From Mesorhizobium sp. B2-4-3 (GTDB lineage Bacteria > Pseudomonadota > Alphaproteobacteria > Rhizobiales > Rhizobiaceae): a stretch of DNA of 64,000 nucleotides. Shown here piece after piece: positions 17,909 through 29,221 of the stretch. The notes under the pieces are model-generated. The model was not told the origin of the DNA. It searched no databases and saw only the letters and a list, made by a program, of their open reading frames with translations. How positions within the stretch are numbered: position 1 is the stretch's first letter; every line of letters starts with the position of its first letter. The stretch is taken from assembly GCF_006442815.1 (NCBI RefSeq), contig NZ_VFVL01000004.1, positions 237,246 to 301,245 on the forward strand, in the 5' to 3' direction. Made by a program: the position numbers and the translations under genes.

Positions 17909-19270
17909 CTACACACCCAGCGACTTCAGCTTGCGGTGGAGCGCCGAGCGTTCCATGCCGATGAACTCGGCCGTCTTCGAGATGTTGCCGCCGAAGCGGT
18001 TGATCTGGGCGATCAGATAGTCCTTCTCGAATTGCTCGCGGGCCTCGCGCAACGGCAGCGCCATGATGTGCTGGTCCGACTGGTTGGGCGTGCGTGGCAT
18101 CACGTCGCCGATCTCGGAGGGCAGAAGATCAGCCGTGATCGGCGCATCGGCCTCTTCGCCGCGCGCCAGAATCATCAATCGCTCGACATTGTTGCGCAGC
18201 TGGCGAACGTTGCCCGGCCAGTTATGCGCCTGCAGCACGGCCAGCGCATCGTCGCCGATGCGGCGCGGCTTGATGCCGGCCTGGCGCGCGATCTGCTTCA
18301 TGAAATTGTCGACGAGATAGGGAATGTCCTCGCGCCGCTCGGCGAGCCCCGGCACCATGACCGGAACCACCGCCAGGCGATGGTAAAGGTCTTCGCGGAA
18401 GCGGCCGTCGGCGATCATCGCTTCGAGATTCTGCGAGGTCGAAGAGATGATGCGGACATCGACCTTGACGCGCTTGGTGCCGCCTACCCGCTCGAATTGC
18501 TGCTCGACCAGCACGCGCAGGATCTTGTTTTGCGTTTCGCGCGGCATATCGGCGACTTCATCGATGTAGAGGATGCCGCGATGCGCCTCTTCCAGCGCGC
18601 CGACCTTGCGCTCGGTGCCGTTCGATTCTGTGCCGAACAGCTCGATCTCCATGCGTTCGGGCGTGATGGTGGCCGCGCTCAGCGTCACGAACGGACCGGT
18701 CTTGCGCGACGAAAGCGTGTGGATGGCGCGCGCCGTCAGTTCCTTGCCGGAGCCCGAGGGACCGACGATCATGACGCGGCTGTTGGTGGGCGCGACTCGC
18801 TCGATGGTCTGCCGCAGCTGGCTCATCGCCGACGACATGCCGATCAGGTCGAAGGTCTCGCCGCTGCGCAGCTTGAGGTCGGAAACCTCGCGCCGCAGCT
18901 TGGACGTCTCCAGCGCGCGCTCTGCGACCAGGATGAGGCGATCGGCCTTGAACGGCTTCTCGATGAAGTCGTACGCGCCGCGCCGGATGGCCGACACCGC
19001 CGTCTCGATGTTGCCGTGGCCGGAAATCATCACCACCGGCATGTTCGGGTGCATGGTCTTGATCTCGTCGAGCAACGCCAGGCCGTCGAGGCGCGAACCC
19101 TGCAGCCAGATGTCGAGGAAAATCAGCCGCGGCGCGCGATCGGCGATCGCCGCGAGCGCGCTGTCGGCATCATGCGCCGTGCGTGTTTCATGACCCTCGT
19201 CGCTCAGGATACCGGCGACAAGTTCGCGGATGTCTTCCTCGTCATCGACGATGAGAATGTCAGACGCCAT
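17909..19270 (-). CDS. ntrX: Nitrogen regulation response regulator NtrX
   Basis: 453 aa. Receiver domain with phospho-acceptor D53 (LIFLDIW), AAA+ domain with GPSGSGKELTARAIH, and a Fis-type C-terminal helix-turn-helix (SKTAEFIGMERSALHRKLKSL). The sigma-54 contact loop GAFTGA is missing: after ELFG comes TESNGTERKVGALEEAH. NtrX of Rhizobiales is known to lack this loop, so it is probably not a classical sigma-54 activator. I chose the ATG at 19270 (MASDILIVDDEED); the frame is open further. It overlaps the 3' end of ntrY by 11 bases. Confidence 0.95.
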   Translation of the reverse strand: MASDILIVDDEEDIRELVAGILSDEGHETRTAHDADSALAAIADRAPRLIFLDIWLQGSRLDGLALLDEIKTMHPNMPVVMISGHGNIETAVSAIRRGAYDFIEKPFKADRLILVAERALETSKLRREVSDLKLRSGETFDLIGMSSAMSQLRQTIERVAPTNSRVMIVGPSGSGKELTARAIHTLSSRKTGPFVTLSAATITPERMEIELFGTESNGTERKVGALEEAHRGILYIDEVADMPRETQNKILRVLVEQQFERVGGTKRVKVDVRIISSTSQNLEAMIADGRFREDLYHRLAVVPVMVPGLAERREDIPYLVDNFMKQIARQAGIKPRRIGDDALAVLQAHNWPGNVRQLRNNVERLMILARGEEADAPITADLLPSEIGDVMPRTPNQSDQHIMALPLREAREQFEKDYLIAQINRFGGNISKTAEFIGMERSALHRKLKSLGV

Positions 19271-21551
19271 TACCGACCTTTTCAGTTTCTCTTTCGTGTT
19301 CGCTTCGACCTTCACCGCGTGGCGGCGCGGCTACGATCGTCGCCGGGGGCAGGATGATCGAGATCATCGCGCCCCGGCCGCCATGGAAATCCGCTGGCGC
19401 GTCGTGCAATTCGAGACGGCCGCCATGGTCTTCCACGATCTTCTTGACGATAGCGAGACCAAGCCCGGTGCCCTTCTCGCGTGTCGTCATATAGGGCTCG
19501 AGAAGCCTTTGGCGATTCTCGCGCGGTAGCCCCTTGCCGTTATCGATAACGTCGATTCGTATGGCGCCATCTTGGCGCCCGGCCTGAATCCGGATTGTGC
19601 CGCCCGAACGGTCTTGCGCATCAAGTCCGTCGATCGCCTCGGCCGCGTTCTTGATAACGTTGCCGAAGGCCTGCGCCATCAGGCGGCTGTCGAAAGTGCC
19701 TTTCAAGGGCTCGCTGCCGAAATCACGTTCGAAGGCGATGTCGGAGCGGCTGACCTCGACCAGGAAGGACGCCTCGCGCAGCGATTCACGCAGGTCGATA
19801 GCCTTCATCTCGGGCTTCGGCATGCGGGCAAAGGCCGAGAATTCGTCGACCATGCGGCCGATGTCCTCGACCTGGCGGATGATGGTATCGGTGCACTGGT
19901 CGAAGACCTCGCGGTCCTCGGTGATGACCTTGCCGTAGCGGCGCTTTATGCGCTCGGCCGAAAGCTGGATCGGTGTCAGCGGGTTCTTGATCTCATGCGC
20001 GATGCGCCGCGCGACGTCGGCCCAGGCCGACGAGCGCTGTGCCTGGACGAGATCGGTGATGTCGTCGACCGTGACCACATAGGATTTCTCTTCCTCGCCG
20101 TCGTCGCCGGATTCGACCGTCACCTGGACATTGAAGGTGCGCTCCAGACCGGTGCGGAAGAAGGTCACCTGCTCGCGATAGACCGGCTTGCCGGACTGCC
20201 GCCCGATCTCGAAGACGCGGCCGACAAGCGGCAGGACCGTCGACAGGTTCTGGCCGAGCGTCGCATTTGCCGAAATCGTCAGCATGGTCTCGGCCGAGCG
20301 GTTGACGATGGTGATGATGCCGTAAGGGTCGACACCGATGACGCCGGCGGTGACGCCGGCGAGCACCGCCTCGGAGAAACGCCGGCGCTCGTCGATCAGA
20401 TCCTTGGCCGAGAGCAGCTCGTTGCGCTGCGATTTGAGCTCGAGGATCATGTTGTTGAAGGTCTCGCCGAGCGAGGCGACGTCGCCATCGGACTGGCGTA
20501 CTGGAACGGCAGCGTCGAGATTGCCGGTCGCCACCTCGTCGGCAGCGCCGATCAGCTGGCGGATCGGCCGCACGATCCGGTCGGCGACCGCGATGCCGGT
20601 CCAGATAGCCGAGAGCGTGATGATCAGCGTCAGCGACAGATAGGGCAGCGCGAAGGCGACCTGCGAGGTCCGGCGGTTGTCCTCGAGATTGCGGTATTCG
20701 TCGGTGTTGGACCTGACGATCTGGCGCGCCTTGATCACGTCGGGATCGACGAGCCGAATCGTATACAGGTAAAGCCCTTCGATCTCCCGCAGCTTGATGA
20801 TGGCGCCCATGATGTTGCGGGTGCGCGGCTCGATCAGCACCGGCTTGCCGTCGGACGCGGTGTCGACAGCGCCCGAAGGCGGCTCTGGCATGGGGAAATC
20901 GGCATCGGTCTTGGCGTTCATGACGAACGAGCCATCCGGCTTGATCAGGGCCGCATGCGCCAGTCCGCGCCCGACGGCTTCCTTGTTCAACAGGTCGAGG
21001 AAACCGCCCCGGTCGAGGCCGTAGAGCGTGCGCGAGGCATCGAGATCGTATGCCATGGACAATGTCGTGCCCTGCAGGTTGCGCGCGTTCTCCTGCACAT
21101 AGGCGTCGGCAATCGACAGCGATGAGTTGACGATCGTCTTGGTGCGGATTTCGAACCAGCGGTCGAGGCCGATGTCGAGCGTGATCGAAGCGATGATCGC
21201 CACCATGATGGCCGGAATGGCGGCAACCAGCGCGAACATGGCGACGATGCGCACATGCAGCCGCGAGGCAGCCCTGCCGTGGCGCCGCGCCAGGACGATG
21301 CGTCGCACCTCGCGGGCGATCAAGGCGATGAGGAACAGGACAAAGACGGCATTGGCCGCGATCAGGGCCCAGGTCGCGTCGGCGGTCGGCGCGATCGGCG
21401 TTGCGCCGACCAGGATCGCAAACGAGATGGCGGCCGTGATCATCGCGCCGGCTATGGCGACGACGCCGGGCAACGCCAGCAACCGTCGCCCGTCACGCGT
21501 GCCGGTCTGGTTGAAAAGCCGTTGGTTCAGGGTCGGAGCCTCAGCTGCCAT
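19260..21551 (-). CDS. ntrY: Sensor histidine kinase NtrY
   Basis: 763 aa inner-membrane kinase paired with NtrX. N-terminal helices (GVVAIAGAMITAAISFAIL, AANAVFVLFLIALIARE, IVAMFALVAAIPAIMVAIIA) precede a periplasmic loop. A further helix is followed by HAMP (ADRIVRPIRQLIGAADEVATG), a PAS segment (GVIGVDPYGIITIVNRSAE), the H-box [20 protein letters not shown], and the catalytic domain with NVIKNAAEAI and GKGTGLGLAIVKKI-type G-box (EKGTGLGLAIV). It sits between ntrC and ntrX, as in other rhizobia. Confidence 0.96.
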   Translation of the reverse strand: MAAEAPTLNQRLFNQTGTRDGRRLLALPGVVAIAGAMITAAISFAILVGATPIAPTADATWALIAANAVFVLFLIALIAREVRRIVLARRHGRAASRLHVRIVAMFALVAAIPAIMVAIIASITLDIGLDRWFEIRTKTIVNSSLSIADAYVQENARNLQGTTLSMAYDLDASRTLYGLDRGGFLDLLNKEAVGRGLAHAALIKPDGSFVMNAKTDADFPMPEPPSGAVDTASDGKPVLIEPRTRNIMGAIIKLREIEGLYLYTIRLVDPDVIKARQIVRSNTDEYRNLEDNRRTSQVAFALPYLSLTLIITLSAIWTGIAVADRIVRPIRQLIGAADEVATGNLDAAVPVRQSDGDVASLGETFNNMILELKSQRNELLSAKDLIDERRRFSEAVLAGVTAGVIGVDPYGIITIVNRSAETMLTISANATLGQNLSTVLPLVGRVFEIGRQSGKPVYREQVTFFRTGLERTFNVQVTVESGDDGEEEKSYVVTVDDITDLVQAQRSSAWADVARRIAHEIKNPLTPIQLSAERIKRRYGKVITEDREVFDQCTDTIIRQVEDIGRMVDEFSAFARMPKPEMKAIDLRESLREASFLVEVSRSDIAFERDFGSEPLKGTFDSRLMAQAFGNVIKNAAEAIDGLDAQDRSGGTIRIQAGRQDGAIRIDVIDNGKGLPRENRQRLLEPYMTTREKGTGLGLAIVKKIVEDHGGRLELHDAPADFHGGRGAMISIILPPATIVAAPPRGEGRSEHERETEKVGNGV

Positions 21552-21672
21552 GTCGCGGTACAGAGTCGGTCATCGCGTCGGATGTATGCAACGCATTGTG
21601 GCGATTATGCAACAAGTGTGGCCGGGAAGATAATCTTTCCCAGACAAAATTCACCGAGGGGACGAGGTGACG
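21552..21672. promoter_or_regulatory. ntrY upstream region with repeated ATGCAAC
   Basis: 121 bases separate ntrC from ntrY. They contain ATGCAACGCATTGTGG at about 21587 and ATGCAACAAGTGTGG at about 21608, two near-identical direct repeats. A possible regulator-binding region for a separate ntrYX promoter; no operator has been assigned. Confidence 0.4.
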
Positions 21673-23129
<1,457 letters not shown>

Positions 23130-23133
<4 letters not shown>

Positions 23134-24272
23134 GTGCGGTCTCCTTCAGCTTCCTCGCCGGCGCCGGGCGCGGTCTCCTTCCAGGCCGGAAGCAGGATGC
23201 GGAACGTCGTCCCGCGCGGCGTCGAATCGCATTCGATGATGCCGCCATGCTCGCCGACGATCTTGGCTACCAGCGCCAGCCCAAGTCCTGAGCCATTGGG
23301 TTTGGTGGTGATGAACGGATCGAACAGGATCGGCAGGATGTCCTCGGAGACGCCGGGCCCGTTGTCATGCACGCAGAACTCCAGCGGCAACGAGACCCGG
23401 TCCTGCGTCCCCGGCACGGAAACACGGATGCCAGGGCGAAAAGCCGTCGAAAGCATGATCTCGCCCTGCGGGTCGGCGCCGATAGCCTCGGCGGCGTTCT
23501 TCACCAGATTGAGGAAGACCTGGATCAGTTGGTCGCGGTTGGCGAAGACCGGAGGCAATGATGGATCATATTCCTCCAAGATCTTGATCCGTCTTGCAAA
23601 ACCATTCTTGGCAATCGCCTTCACATGGTCGAGCACGACATGGATATTGACCGGATAGCGCTCAATCGGCCGCTCGTCGGAGAACACTTCCATGCGGTCG
23701 ACCAGCGAGACGATGCGGTCGGTCTCGTCGGTGATCAGGCGGGTCAGCGCGCGGTCTTCATCGGAGGCGGAAAGCTCGAGCAACTGGGCGGCGCCGCGGA
23801 TGCCGGAGAGCGGGTTCTTGATCTCATGCGCGAGCATCGCGGCAAGACCGGTGACGGAGCGCGCCGCACCGCGATGCGTCATCTGGCGGTCGATCTTGTC
23901 GGCCATCGACCGTTCCTGAAACATGACGACGACCGAGCCGGGAAACTCCGGCACCGGCGCGACATAGAGATCGACCATCTTCTCGATGCCGAGGCGCGGC
24001 GACGAGACGTCGACGCGGTATTCGTTGACCGGCGCGCGGCGTTCGCGCACTTGATCGACCAGCGTCAGCAACGGGCTGCCGAAGGGCACCAGCTTGGACA
24101 GCGTGTTGCGGGCCAGCATGGTCGCGCTGGAGCGGAAGAAGTCCTCGGCATCGGCGTTGGCAAAAATGATGAAGCCGTCGGGATCGACCATGATCACCGG
24201 GCGGCGGATGGTGTTGAGCACGATGTTGGCGGCGTCCGCCATGTCGGCCTGCTGGGGAACGTTGGCCTTCAT
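23130..24272 (-). CDS. ntrB: Nitrogen sensor histidine kinase NtrB (GlnL)
   Basis: 380 aa soluble kinase. PAS domain ([25 protein letters not shown]), H-box [22 protein letters not shown]-box [11 protein letters not shown] and G-box [19 protein letters not shown]. It has no membrane segment, as expected. I chose the ATG at 24272 because it overlaps the dusB stop in the ATGA manner; an in-frame ATG at 24299 inside dusB is also possible. Its kinase/phosphatase balance is set by PII, whose gene glnB begins at 63830. Confidence 0.96.
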
Positions 24273-25297
24273 GCCGCGCTCCGCAGGCTGATCGAGCACA
24301 AGCTGTCAGTGAACGCGCGGCGCAGCTCGGCGACGACTTCCCGCGGGTCGAAGGAAGTCAGAATGCGTTTGCGCAGCTCGGCTGAAACATCGGCCGTATG
24401 GCGGTCAAGATACCAGCCGACATGCTTGCGCGCCTGGCGCAGGCCACTTTCGATACCGTAGAGCGAGAGCATATCCTCGTAGTGGGACACGACGTAGTCG
24501 GCGAGTGCCCGCGGCATGCGCGGAATTGCTTGCGCGCTTGCACCGGCGGCGGCTGTGGCAATGTCGCCGGCGATCCATGGTGCGCCGTAATGCGCGCGGC
24601 CGATCATCACCGCGTCGGCGCCGGACTGTTCGAGGATGGTCGCCGCCTCTTCCGGCGACCCGACATCGCCATTGGCCACCACGGGTATCGATACAGCTTC
24701 CTTGACGCGCGCGATGGCGCGCCAATCGGCCTTGCCCTGGTAGAACTGGCAGCGGGTGCGGCCATGCACGGTGACCATCCTGACGCCGGCCTGTTCGGCG
24801 CGGCGCGCCAGCATCGGCGCGTTGAGCGCGCTTTCGTCCCAGCCGAGCCGCATCTTGACCGTCACCGGTACCGAGACTGCGCCGACCACCGCCTCGATCA
24901 GCGACAGCGCATGGTCGAGGTCGCGCATCAGCGCCGAACCGGCATAGCCGCCGGTCACTTTCTTCGCCGGGCAGCCCATGTTGATGTCGATGATATCGGC
25001 GCCCTCGCCCGCCGCTATGCGCGCGCCTTCGGCCATGTGCACTGCCTCGCGGCCGGCAAGCTGCACCATATGCACAGGCAGGCCGGAATGACGGATGCGA
25101 AGATCGCAGCCTGCCCTGCCCTTGGCCAGTTCACCGCTCGCAACCATTTCCGAAACGACCAATCCCGCGCCATGCGCGTGGGCGCGCTGCCGGAACGGCT
25201 CGTCGGTGATGCCCGACATCGGCGCCAAGAAAACGCGATTACGGATTTTCACGCCGCCGACATCGAGCGGCGATGCCAATGTGGTCAATTCAGTCAT
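24269..25297 (-). CDS. dusB: tRNA-dihydrouridine synthase (nifR3)
   Basis: 342 aa FMN-dependent TIM barrel that reduces uridines in tRNA D-loops. Motifs: [39 protein letters not shown] (active-site Cys), [14 protein letters not shown] and [14 protein letters not shown] chose the ATG at 25297 ([15 protein letters not shown]); an upstream in-frame ATG exists at 25360. It is the first gene of the dusB-ntrB-ntrC operon, historically called nifR3, and is transcribed from the region with the CGTTGCACA inverted repeat. Confidence 0.95.
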   Translation of the reverse strand: MTELTTLASPLDVGGVKIRNRVFLAPMSGITDEPFRQRAHAHGAGLVVSEMVASGELAKGRAGCDLRIRHSGLPVHMVQLAGREAVHMAEGARIAAGEGADIIDINMGCPAKKVTGGYAGSALMRDLDHALSLIEAVVGAVSVPVTVKMRLGWDESALNAPMLARRAEQAGVRMVTVHGRTRCQFYQGKADWRAIARVKEAVSIPVVANGDVGSPEEAATILEQSGADAVMIGRAHYGAPWIAGDIATAAAGASAQAIPRMPRALADYVVSHYEDMLSLYGIESGLRQARKHVGWYLDRHTADVSAELRKRILTSFDPREVVAELRRAFTDSLCSISLRSAA

Positions 25298-25321
25298 GCA
25301 CAAAAACCAAGCATGTTCGGT

Positions 25322-25362
25322 CGTTGCACATTCTCTAGCCAGAAGTGTGGCATTGTGCAACG
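25322..25362. promoter_or_regulatory. Inverted repeat upstream of dusB-ntrBC, possible NtrC operator
   Basis: Perfect 9-bp arms CGTTGCACA (25322-25330) and TGTGCAACG (25354-25362), 23 bases apart, just upstream of the dusB start at 25297. The TGCAC/GTGCA half-sites match NtrC recognition half-sites, though the spacing is wider than one canonical 17-bp site. Negative autoregulation of this operon by NtrC is known in Rhizobium; that it happens here is an inference. Confidence 0.5.
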
Positions 25363-25422
25363 CGCAATGACGTCACATTAAGGCGCATTTTGGAAAATGC
25401 TGGCCTTCGGCCGAGAGCGCGA

Positions 25423-25539
25423 CTAGAGCATGATGCCGAAAAGTGTGAGCGGTTTTCGGCCGACATCATGCTCTACTTCTTTGATTTAGAGACGGATTCA
25501 GATTTCAGGTCGAATCGACCTGAAATCATCCGGCTCTAG
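25423..25539 (-). repeat. RIME-like palindromic intergenic element, copy 2
   Basis: Opposite orientation to the copy at 14171-14282. It contains agagcatgatg...catcatgctct and gatttcaggtcga/tcgacctgaaatc, both nearly perfect hairpins. It fills the space before ispDF and ends 11 bases before its start. Confidence 0.85.
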
Positions 25540-25550
25540 GACCGATCGGA

Positions 25551-26777
25551 ATGAGCGAGGCAAGCGAAAAGCAAGCGGCGGGCCTGAGTGGCGGGATCGG
25601 GGTGGTGATCGTTGCCGCCGGCCGTGGCGCGCGCGCCGGACAGGTCGACGGTCCGAAGCAATATCAGCGCATCGGCGGCCGCGCCGTCATCGCGCATACG
25701 CTGGATATCTTTCTCTCCCATCCGATGATCGGCCGCGTGGTCGTGGCCATCCACGCCGACGATGCCGAACTCTTCCAACGCGCGGCCGAGGCGCATGGCG
25801 ATCGCCTTGTCGCCGTGATCGGCGGCCCTTCGCGCCAGGCGTCCGTCCGGCTCGGGCTTCTGGCATTGAGGAACCAGGCACCCGCAAAAGTTCTGGTGCA
25901 CGATGCCGTACGCCCGTTTGTCGATGCCGGGCTGATCGACCGCACCATCGAAGCGATCGGCGAGCGCCAGGGCGCGCTGCCGGCACTGCCCGTCGCCGAC
26001 ACGCTGAAGCGGGAATCGGCCGCCGGCATGATCGACGAGACGGTGTCGAGAGCCGGCCTTCATGCCGCGCAGACGCCGCAAGGTTTTCCGTTCTGGCCGT
26101 TGCTCGCTGCGCACGAAAAGGCGCATCATCTGGGCAAGACGGAATTCACCGACGACGCGGCGATCGCCGAATGGGCGCAGATACCGGTCAAGATCGTTCC
26201 CGGATCGCCGGACAACGTCAAACTCACCTGGGCAAGGGACATTGCATTGGCCGACCAGCGGCTCTTGAGCGCGCAGCGCTTCCCGGATATTCGCACCGGC
26301 AACGGCTACGACGTGCACGCGTTCGAGCCCGGCGACCATGTCACGCTCTGCGGCGTCGCCATCCCGTATGATCGCAAACTTTCCGGTCACTCCGACGCCG
26401 ACGTCGGGCTGCATGCGCTGACCGATGCGTTGCTCGCCACCTGCGGCGCCGGCGATATCGGCACGCACTTCCCGCCATCGGACCCGCAATGGAAGGGTGC
26501 CGTTTCGAAGATCTTCGTCGAGCATGCGGCAAGGCTGGTGCGCGAGCGCGGCGGCCGCATCGCCAATGCCGACATCACGCTGATCTGCGAGGCGCCGCGC
26601 GTCGGGCCGCATCGCGCCGCGATGACGGAGGCGCTTTCGGCCATGCTCGGCATCGCGCGCGAGCGTATTTCGATCAAGGCGACGACCAACGAGAAGCTCG
26701 GCTTTGTCGGGCGTGGCGAAGGCATCGCCGCGATCGCTACCGCCAGCGTCGTCTATCCGGGAGAGGTGCCGGCATGA
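25551..26777 (+). CDS. ispDF: Bifunctional IspD/IspF (MEP pathway)
   Basis: 408 aa fusion that performs two non-consecutive steps of the MEP isoprenoid pathway: CTP:MEP cytidylyltransferase (IspD) and MECDP synthase (IspF). The IspD part shows [25 protein letters not shown] and QTPQGFPF. From about residue 248 the IspF part shows [32 protein letters not shown] (metal His/Asp) and the terminal [19 protein letters not shown]. The fusion is normal in Alphaproteobacteria. It overlaps pncC by 4 bases (ATGA). Confidence 0.96.
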   Translation: MSEASEKQAAGLSGGIGVVIVAAGRGARAGQVDGPKQYQRIGGRAVIAHTLDIFLSHPMIGRVVVAIHADDAELFQRAAEAHGDRLVAVIGGPSRQASVRLGLLALRNQAPAKVLVHDAVRPFVDAGLIDRTIEAIGERQGALPALPVADTLKRESAAGMIDETVSRAGLHAAQTPQGFPFWPLLAAHEKAHHLGKTEFTDDAAIAEWAQIPVKIVPGSPDNVKLTWARDIALADQRLLSAQRFPDIRTGNGYDVHAFEPGDHVTLCGVAIPYDRKLSGHSDADVGLHALTDALLATCGAGDIGTHFPPSDPQWKGAVSKIFVEHAARLVRERGGRIANADITLICEAPRVGPHRAAMTEALSAMLGIARERISIKATTNEKLGFVGRGEGIAAIATASVVYPGEVPA

Positions 26778-27295
26778 GCAACGCCGAACTCGCTATAGCT
26801 TTGCTCCAGGCCTGTCAGCAGCGCGGCATCATGCTGGCGACGGCCGAAAGCTGCACCGGCGGCCTGATCATCGCGGCGCTGACCGACATCGCCGGGTCCT
26901 CCGCCGTGGTCGATCGTGGCTTCGTCACCTATTCCAACGAAGCCAAGATGGAGATGCTCGGCGTTTCCGCCGCCACGATCGAGGCCCATGGCGCGGTCTC
27001 GCGCCAGACGGTGCTGGAGATGGCCGCCGGTGCGCTGACGCATTCGCAGGCGAAGATCGCGCTCGCCGTCACCGGCATTGCCGGTCCGGGCGGCGGCTCG
27101 ACGGACAAGCCGATCGGCCTTGTCTGGTTCGGGATAGCGCTTGCCGGACAACCCGTTATCGCCGAGCGGCAGTTGTTCGGCCACAAGGGCCGCGAATTCA
27201 TCCGGCACGAGACGGTAAGGCACGCGCTGCAACTCGGCTTGCGCGCGCTGGGCAGGATCGAGCCGGGTGAAAATCAGGCGGGCTTTACACCGTAG
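26774..27295 (+). CDS. pncC: Nicotinamide-nucleotide amidohydrolase (CinA C-terminal type)
   Basis: 173 aa single CinA C-terminal domain. The conserved [11 protein letters not shown] holds the catalytic Ser, followed by [26 protein letters not shown] and GLVWFGIA. It deamidates NMN to NaMN in NAD salvage. It lacks the N-terminal COG1058 domain of full-length CinA. The start is coupled to ispDF, and the last 22 bases overlap the convergent ratA-like gene. Confidence 0.92.
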   Translation: MSNAELAIALLQACQQRGIMLATAESCTGGLIIAALTDIAGSSAVVDRGFVTYSNEAKMEMLGVSAATIEAHGAVSRQTVLEMAAGALTHSQAKIALAVTGIAGPGGGSTDKPIGLVWFGIALAGQPVIAERQLFGHKGREFIRHETVRHALQLGLRALGRIEPGENQAGFTP

Positions 27296-27729
27296 ATAAC
27301 GTCGGCGCGTTTCTCGAAAGCTTCCGAGAACATGCGGAAGGCTCGATCGAACATCGTGCCCATCACCGCGCCCAGGATGCGGCTTTTGAATTCGTAATCG
27401 ATGAAGAAATGCACCTCGCAGCCGCCTCCGGCGGGATCGAAACGCCAGATATTGCTGAGATATTTGAACGGACCGTCGATGTATTTGACGTCGATCGCTT
27501 TCTCGTCGGGCTTCAGCAACACCTGGGTCGTGAAGGTCTCGCGGATCGCTTTGTAGCCGATGCTCATGTCGGCAACCAGGATGGTGCGGCCGTCGCGCTC
27601 CTTGCGCGAGCGCACGGTGAGCGATTCACAGAGCGGCAGGAATTGCGGGTAAGCCTCGATGTTCGCAACCAGCGCGAACATCTCTTGCGGTGTATGCGCG
27701 ACGCGGCGTGTCGCCTCGAATTTCGGCAT
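27274..27729 (-). CDS. RatA/COQ10-type START domain protein
   Basis: 151 aa SRPBCC/START fold. Start MPKFEATRRVAHTPQEMFALVANIEAYPQFLPLC, then SIGYKAIRETFTTQV and the long C-terminal helix with MGTMFDRAFRMFSEAFEKRA. Family members are coenzyme Q-binding COQ10-like proteins, also annotated as RatA toxin in E. coli; the lipid or quinone-binding role is the likelier one here. It lies 6 bases after lipA on the same strand, an order common in Alphaproteobacteria. Confidence 0.9.
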   Translation of the reverse strand: MPKFEATRRVAHTPQEMFALVANIEAYPQFLPLCESLTVRSRKERDGRTILVADMSIGYKAIRETFTTQVLLKPDEKAIDVKYIDGPFKYLSNIWRFDPAGGGCEVHFFIDYEFKSRILGAVMGTMFDRAFRMFSEAFEKRADVIYGVKPA

Positions 27730-27735
27730 TGAAGG

Positions 27736-28701
27736 TCAGCTGGCCTTCGCGAGCTGCGCCTCGCGCGCCGCGCGCAACCTGGCGAAATCCTCGCCGGCGT
27801 GATGCGAGGAGCGGGTCAGCGGGCTCGACGCCATCAACAGGAAACCCTTGGTCTTGCCTATCGTCTCATAGGACTTGAACTCGTCCGGCGGGATGAAGCG
27901 GATCACCGGATGGTGCTTCTTCGAGGGCTGCAGGTACTGGCCGATGGTCATGAAGTCGACATTGGCCGAACGCAGATCGTCCATCAATTGCAGCACCTCG
28001 TTCCGCTCTTCGCCGAGGCCGACCATGATGCCGGATTTGGTGAAGATCGACGGGTCGAGTTCCTTGACCCGCTGCAAAAGCCGGATCGAGTGGAAATAAC
28101 GCGCGCCGGGACGGACCGTCAGGTAGTTCGACGGCACGGTTTCGAGATTGTGGTTGAAGACATCGGGCTTGGCGGCGACGACGATCTCCAGCGCGCCGTC
28201 CTTGCGCAGGAAGTCGGGCGTCAGGATCTCGATCGTCGTCGAAGGCGTTGCCGCGCGGATGGCGCGGATGACTTCGGCGAAATGCTGCGCGCCGCCGTCG
28301 GCCAGGTCGTCGCGGTCGACGGAGGTGATGACGACGTGGCTCAGCCCCATCTGCTTGACGGCGTGCGCCACGCGCGCCGGCTCATCCGCATCGAGGGCGG
28401 TCGGGATACCGGTCGTGACATTGCAGAAGGCGCAGGCGCGCGTGCAAATCTCGCCCATGATCATGAAGGTGGCGTGCTTCTTGTCCCAGCACTCGCCGAT
28501 ATTCGGGCAGCCGGCCTCCTCGCACACCGTCACCAGCTTGTGCGACTTCACGATCTCGCGCGTTTCGGCATAGCCCTTGGAAACCGGCGCCTTGACGCGG
28601 ATCCAGTCGGGCTTGCGCAGCACCTCCTGGTCGGGCCGGTGCGCCTTCTCGGGATGCCGCGGGCGCGGCCGGTTGGCGATCGTGTCTACGACTGTGACCA
28701 T
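27736..28701 (-). CDS. lipA: Lipoyl synthase
   Basis: 321 aa radical SAM enzyme that inserts two sulfurs into octanoyl groups on lipoyl domains. It has two 4Fe-4S motifs: [12 protein letters not shown] (auxiliary cluster) and CTRACAFC (radical SAM CxxxCxxC), plus the C-terminal [10 protein letters not shown] with its conserved Ser. It serves the lipoyl domains of pdhB and pdhC encoded in the same direction upstream. Confidence 0.97.
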   Translation of the reverse strand: MVTVVDTIANRPRPRHPEKAHRPDQEVLRKPDWIRVKAPVSKGYAETREIVKSHKLVTVCEEAGCPNIGECWDKKHATFMIMGEICTRACAFCNVTTGIPTALDADEPARVAHAVKQMGLSHVVITSVDRDDLADGGAQHFAEVIRAIRAATPSTTIEILTPDFLRKDGALEIVVAAKPDVFNHNLETVPSNYLTVRPGARYFHSIRLLQRVKELDPSIFTKSGIMVGLGEERNEVLQLMDDLRSANVDFMTIGQYLQPSKKHHPVIRFIPPDEFKSYETIGKTKGFLLMASSPLTRSSHHAGEDFARLRAAREAQLAKAS

Positions 28702-28771
28702 CTCAAACCCTTCGCGGCCGCGATTTCGCTAGCCGCCTGTCCTTCGACATCTAGGACTTTTCGAGACAAAG

Positions 28772-28804
28772 AAAAAGGTCGCGGCGGCGCATGCCGCCAC
28801 GGCC
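28772..28804 (-). terminator. Rho-independent terminator of the glsB-like gene
   Basis: On the - strand, GGCCGTGGCGGC and GCCGCCGCGACC form an imperfect GC-rich stem with loop ATGC, followed by TTTTTC. It lies about 22 bases behind the stop at 28826. Confidence 0.7.
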
Positions 28805-28825
28805 ATTTTCGCATAGCGTCTTCAT

Positions 28826-29083
28826 TCAGCGGCGAACAAGCCGTCCCACGAAGATCAGCAGACAGGCGCCGATGAAGCCGGTGATCAGATAGGCGACCCA
28901 GCCGACGCCGAACGACTGGATGTTGAGAGCCTGCAGGATCGCGTTGAGCACCACCGCGCCGACGACCCCCATGATGATGTTCATGAAGATGCCGGTGTTG
29001 CTCTTCATGACCATCTCGGCCAGCCAGCCCGCCAAGCCGCCGACGATGATGGCTGCGATCCAGCCGACGCCATTCATATGCAT
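28826..29083 (-). CDS. GlsB/YeaQ/YmgE family stress membrane protein
   Basis: 85 aa, about three hydrophobic helices: VGWIAAIIVGGLAGWLAEMV, IFMNIIMGVVGAVVLNAIL and VGWVAYLITGFIGACLLIFV. The G-x-x-A-G-W-L-A and N-I-I-x-G-x-x-G motifs are the family (transglycosylase-associated) signature. A strong GAGGAGG precedes the start. Function is not established; homologues are stress-induced. It is monocistronic, with a terminator behind it. Confidence 0.9.
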   Translation of the reverse strand: MHMNGVGWIAAIIVGGLAGWLAEMVMKSNTGIFMNIIMGVVGAVVLNAILQALNIQSFGVGWVAYLITGFIGACLLIFVGRLVRR

Positions 29084-29221
29084 GTGCCAATTCCTCCTCG
29101 ATCAGGTGAAGATGCATCCGGATACGAACTGCCTTGCCGTCAGATTTCTCCGGCTGCCGCGCGTGAGTCTCGCCCAACCAAGTTAGCACGGGTTGGCGAT
29201 TTATCACCGATCGGTGACTTA

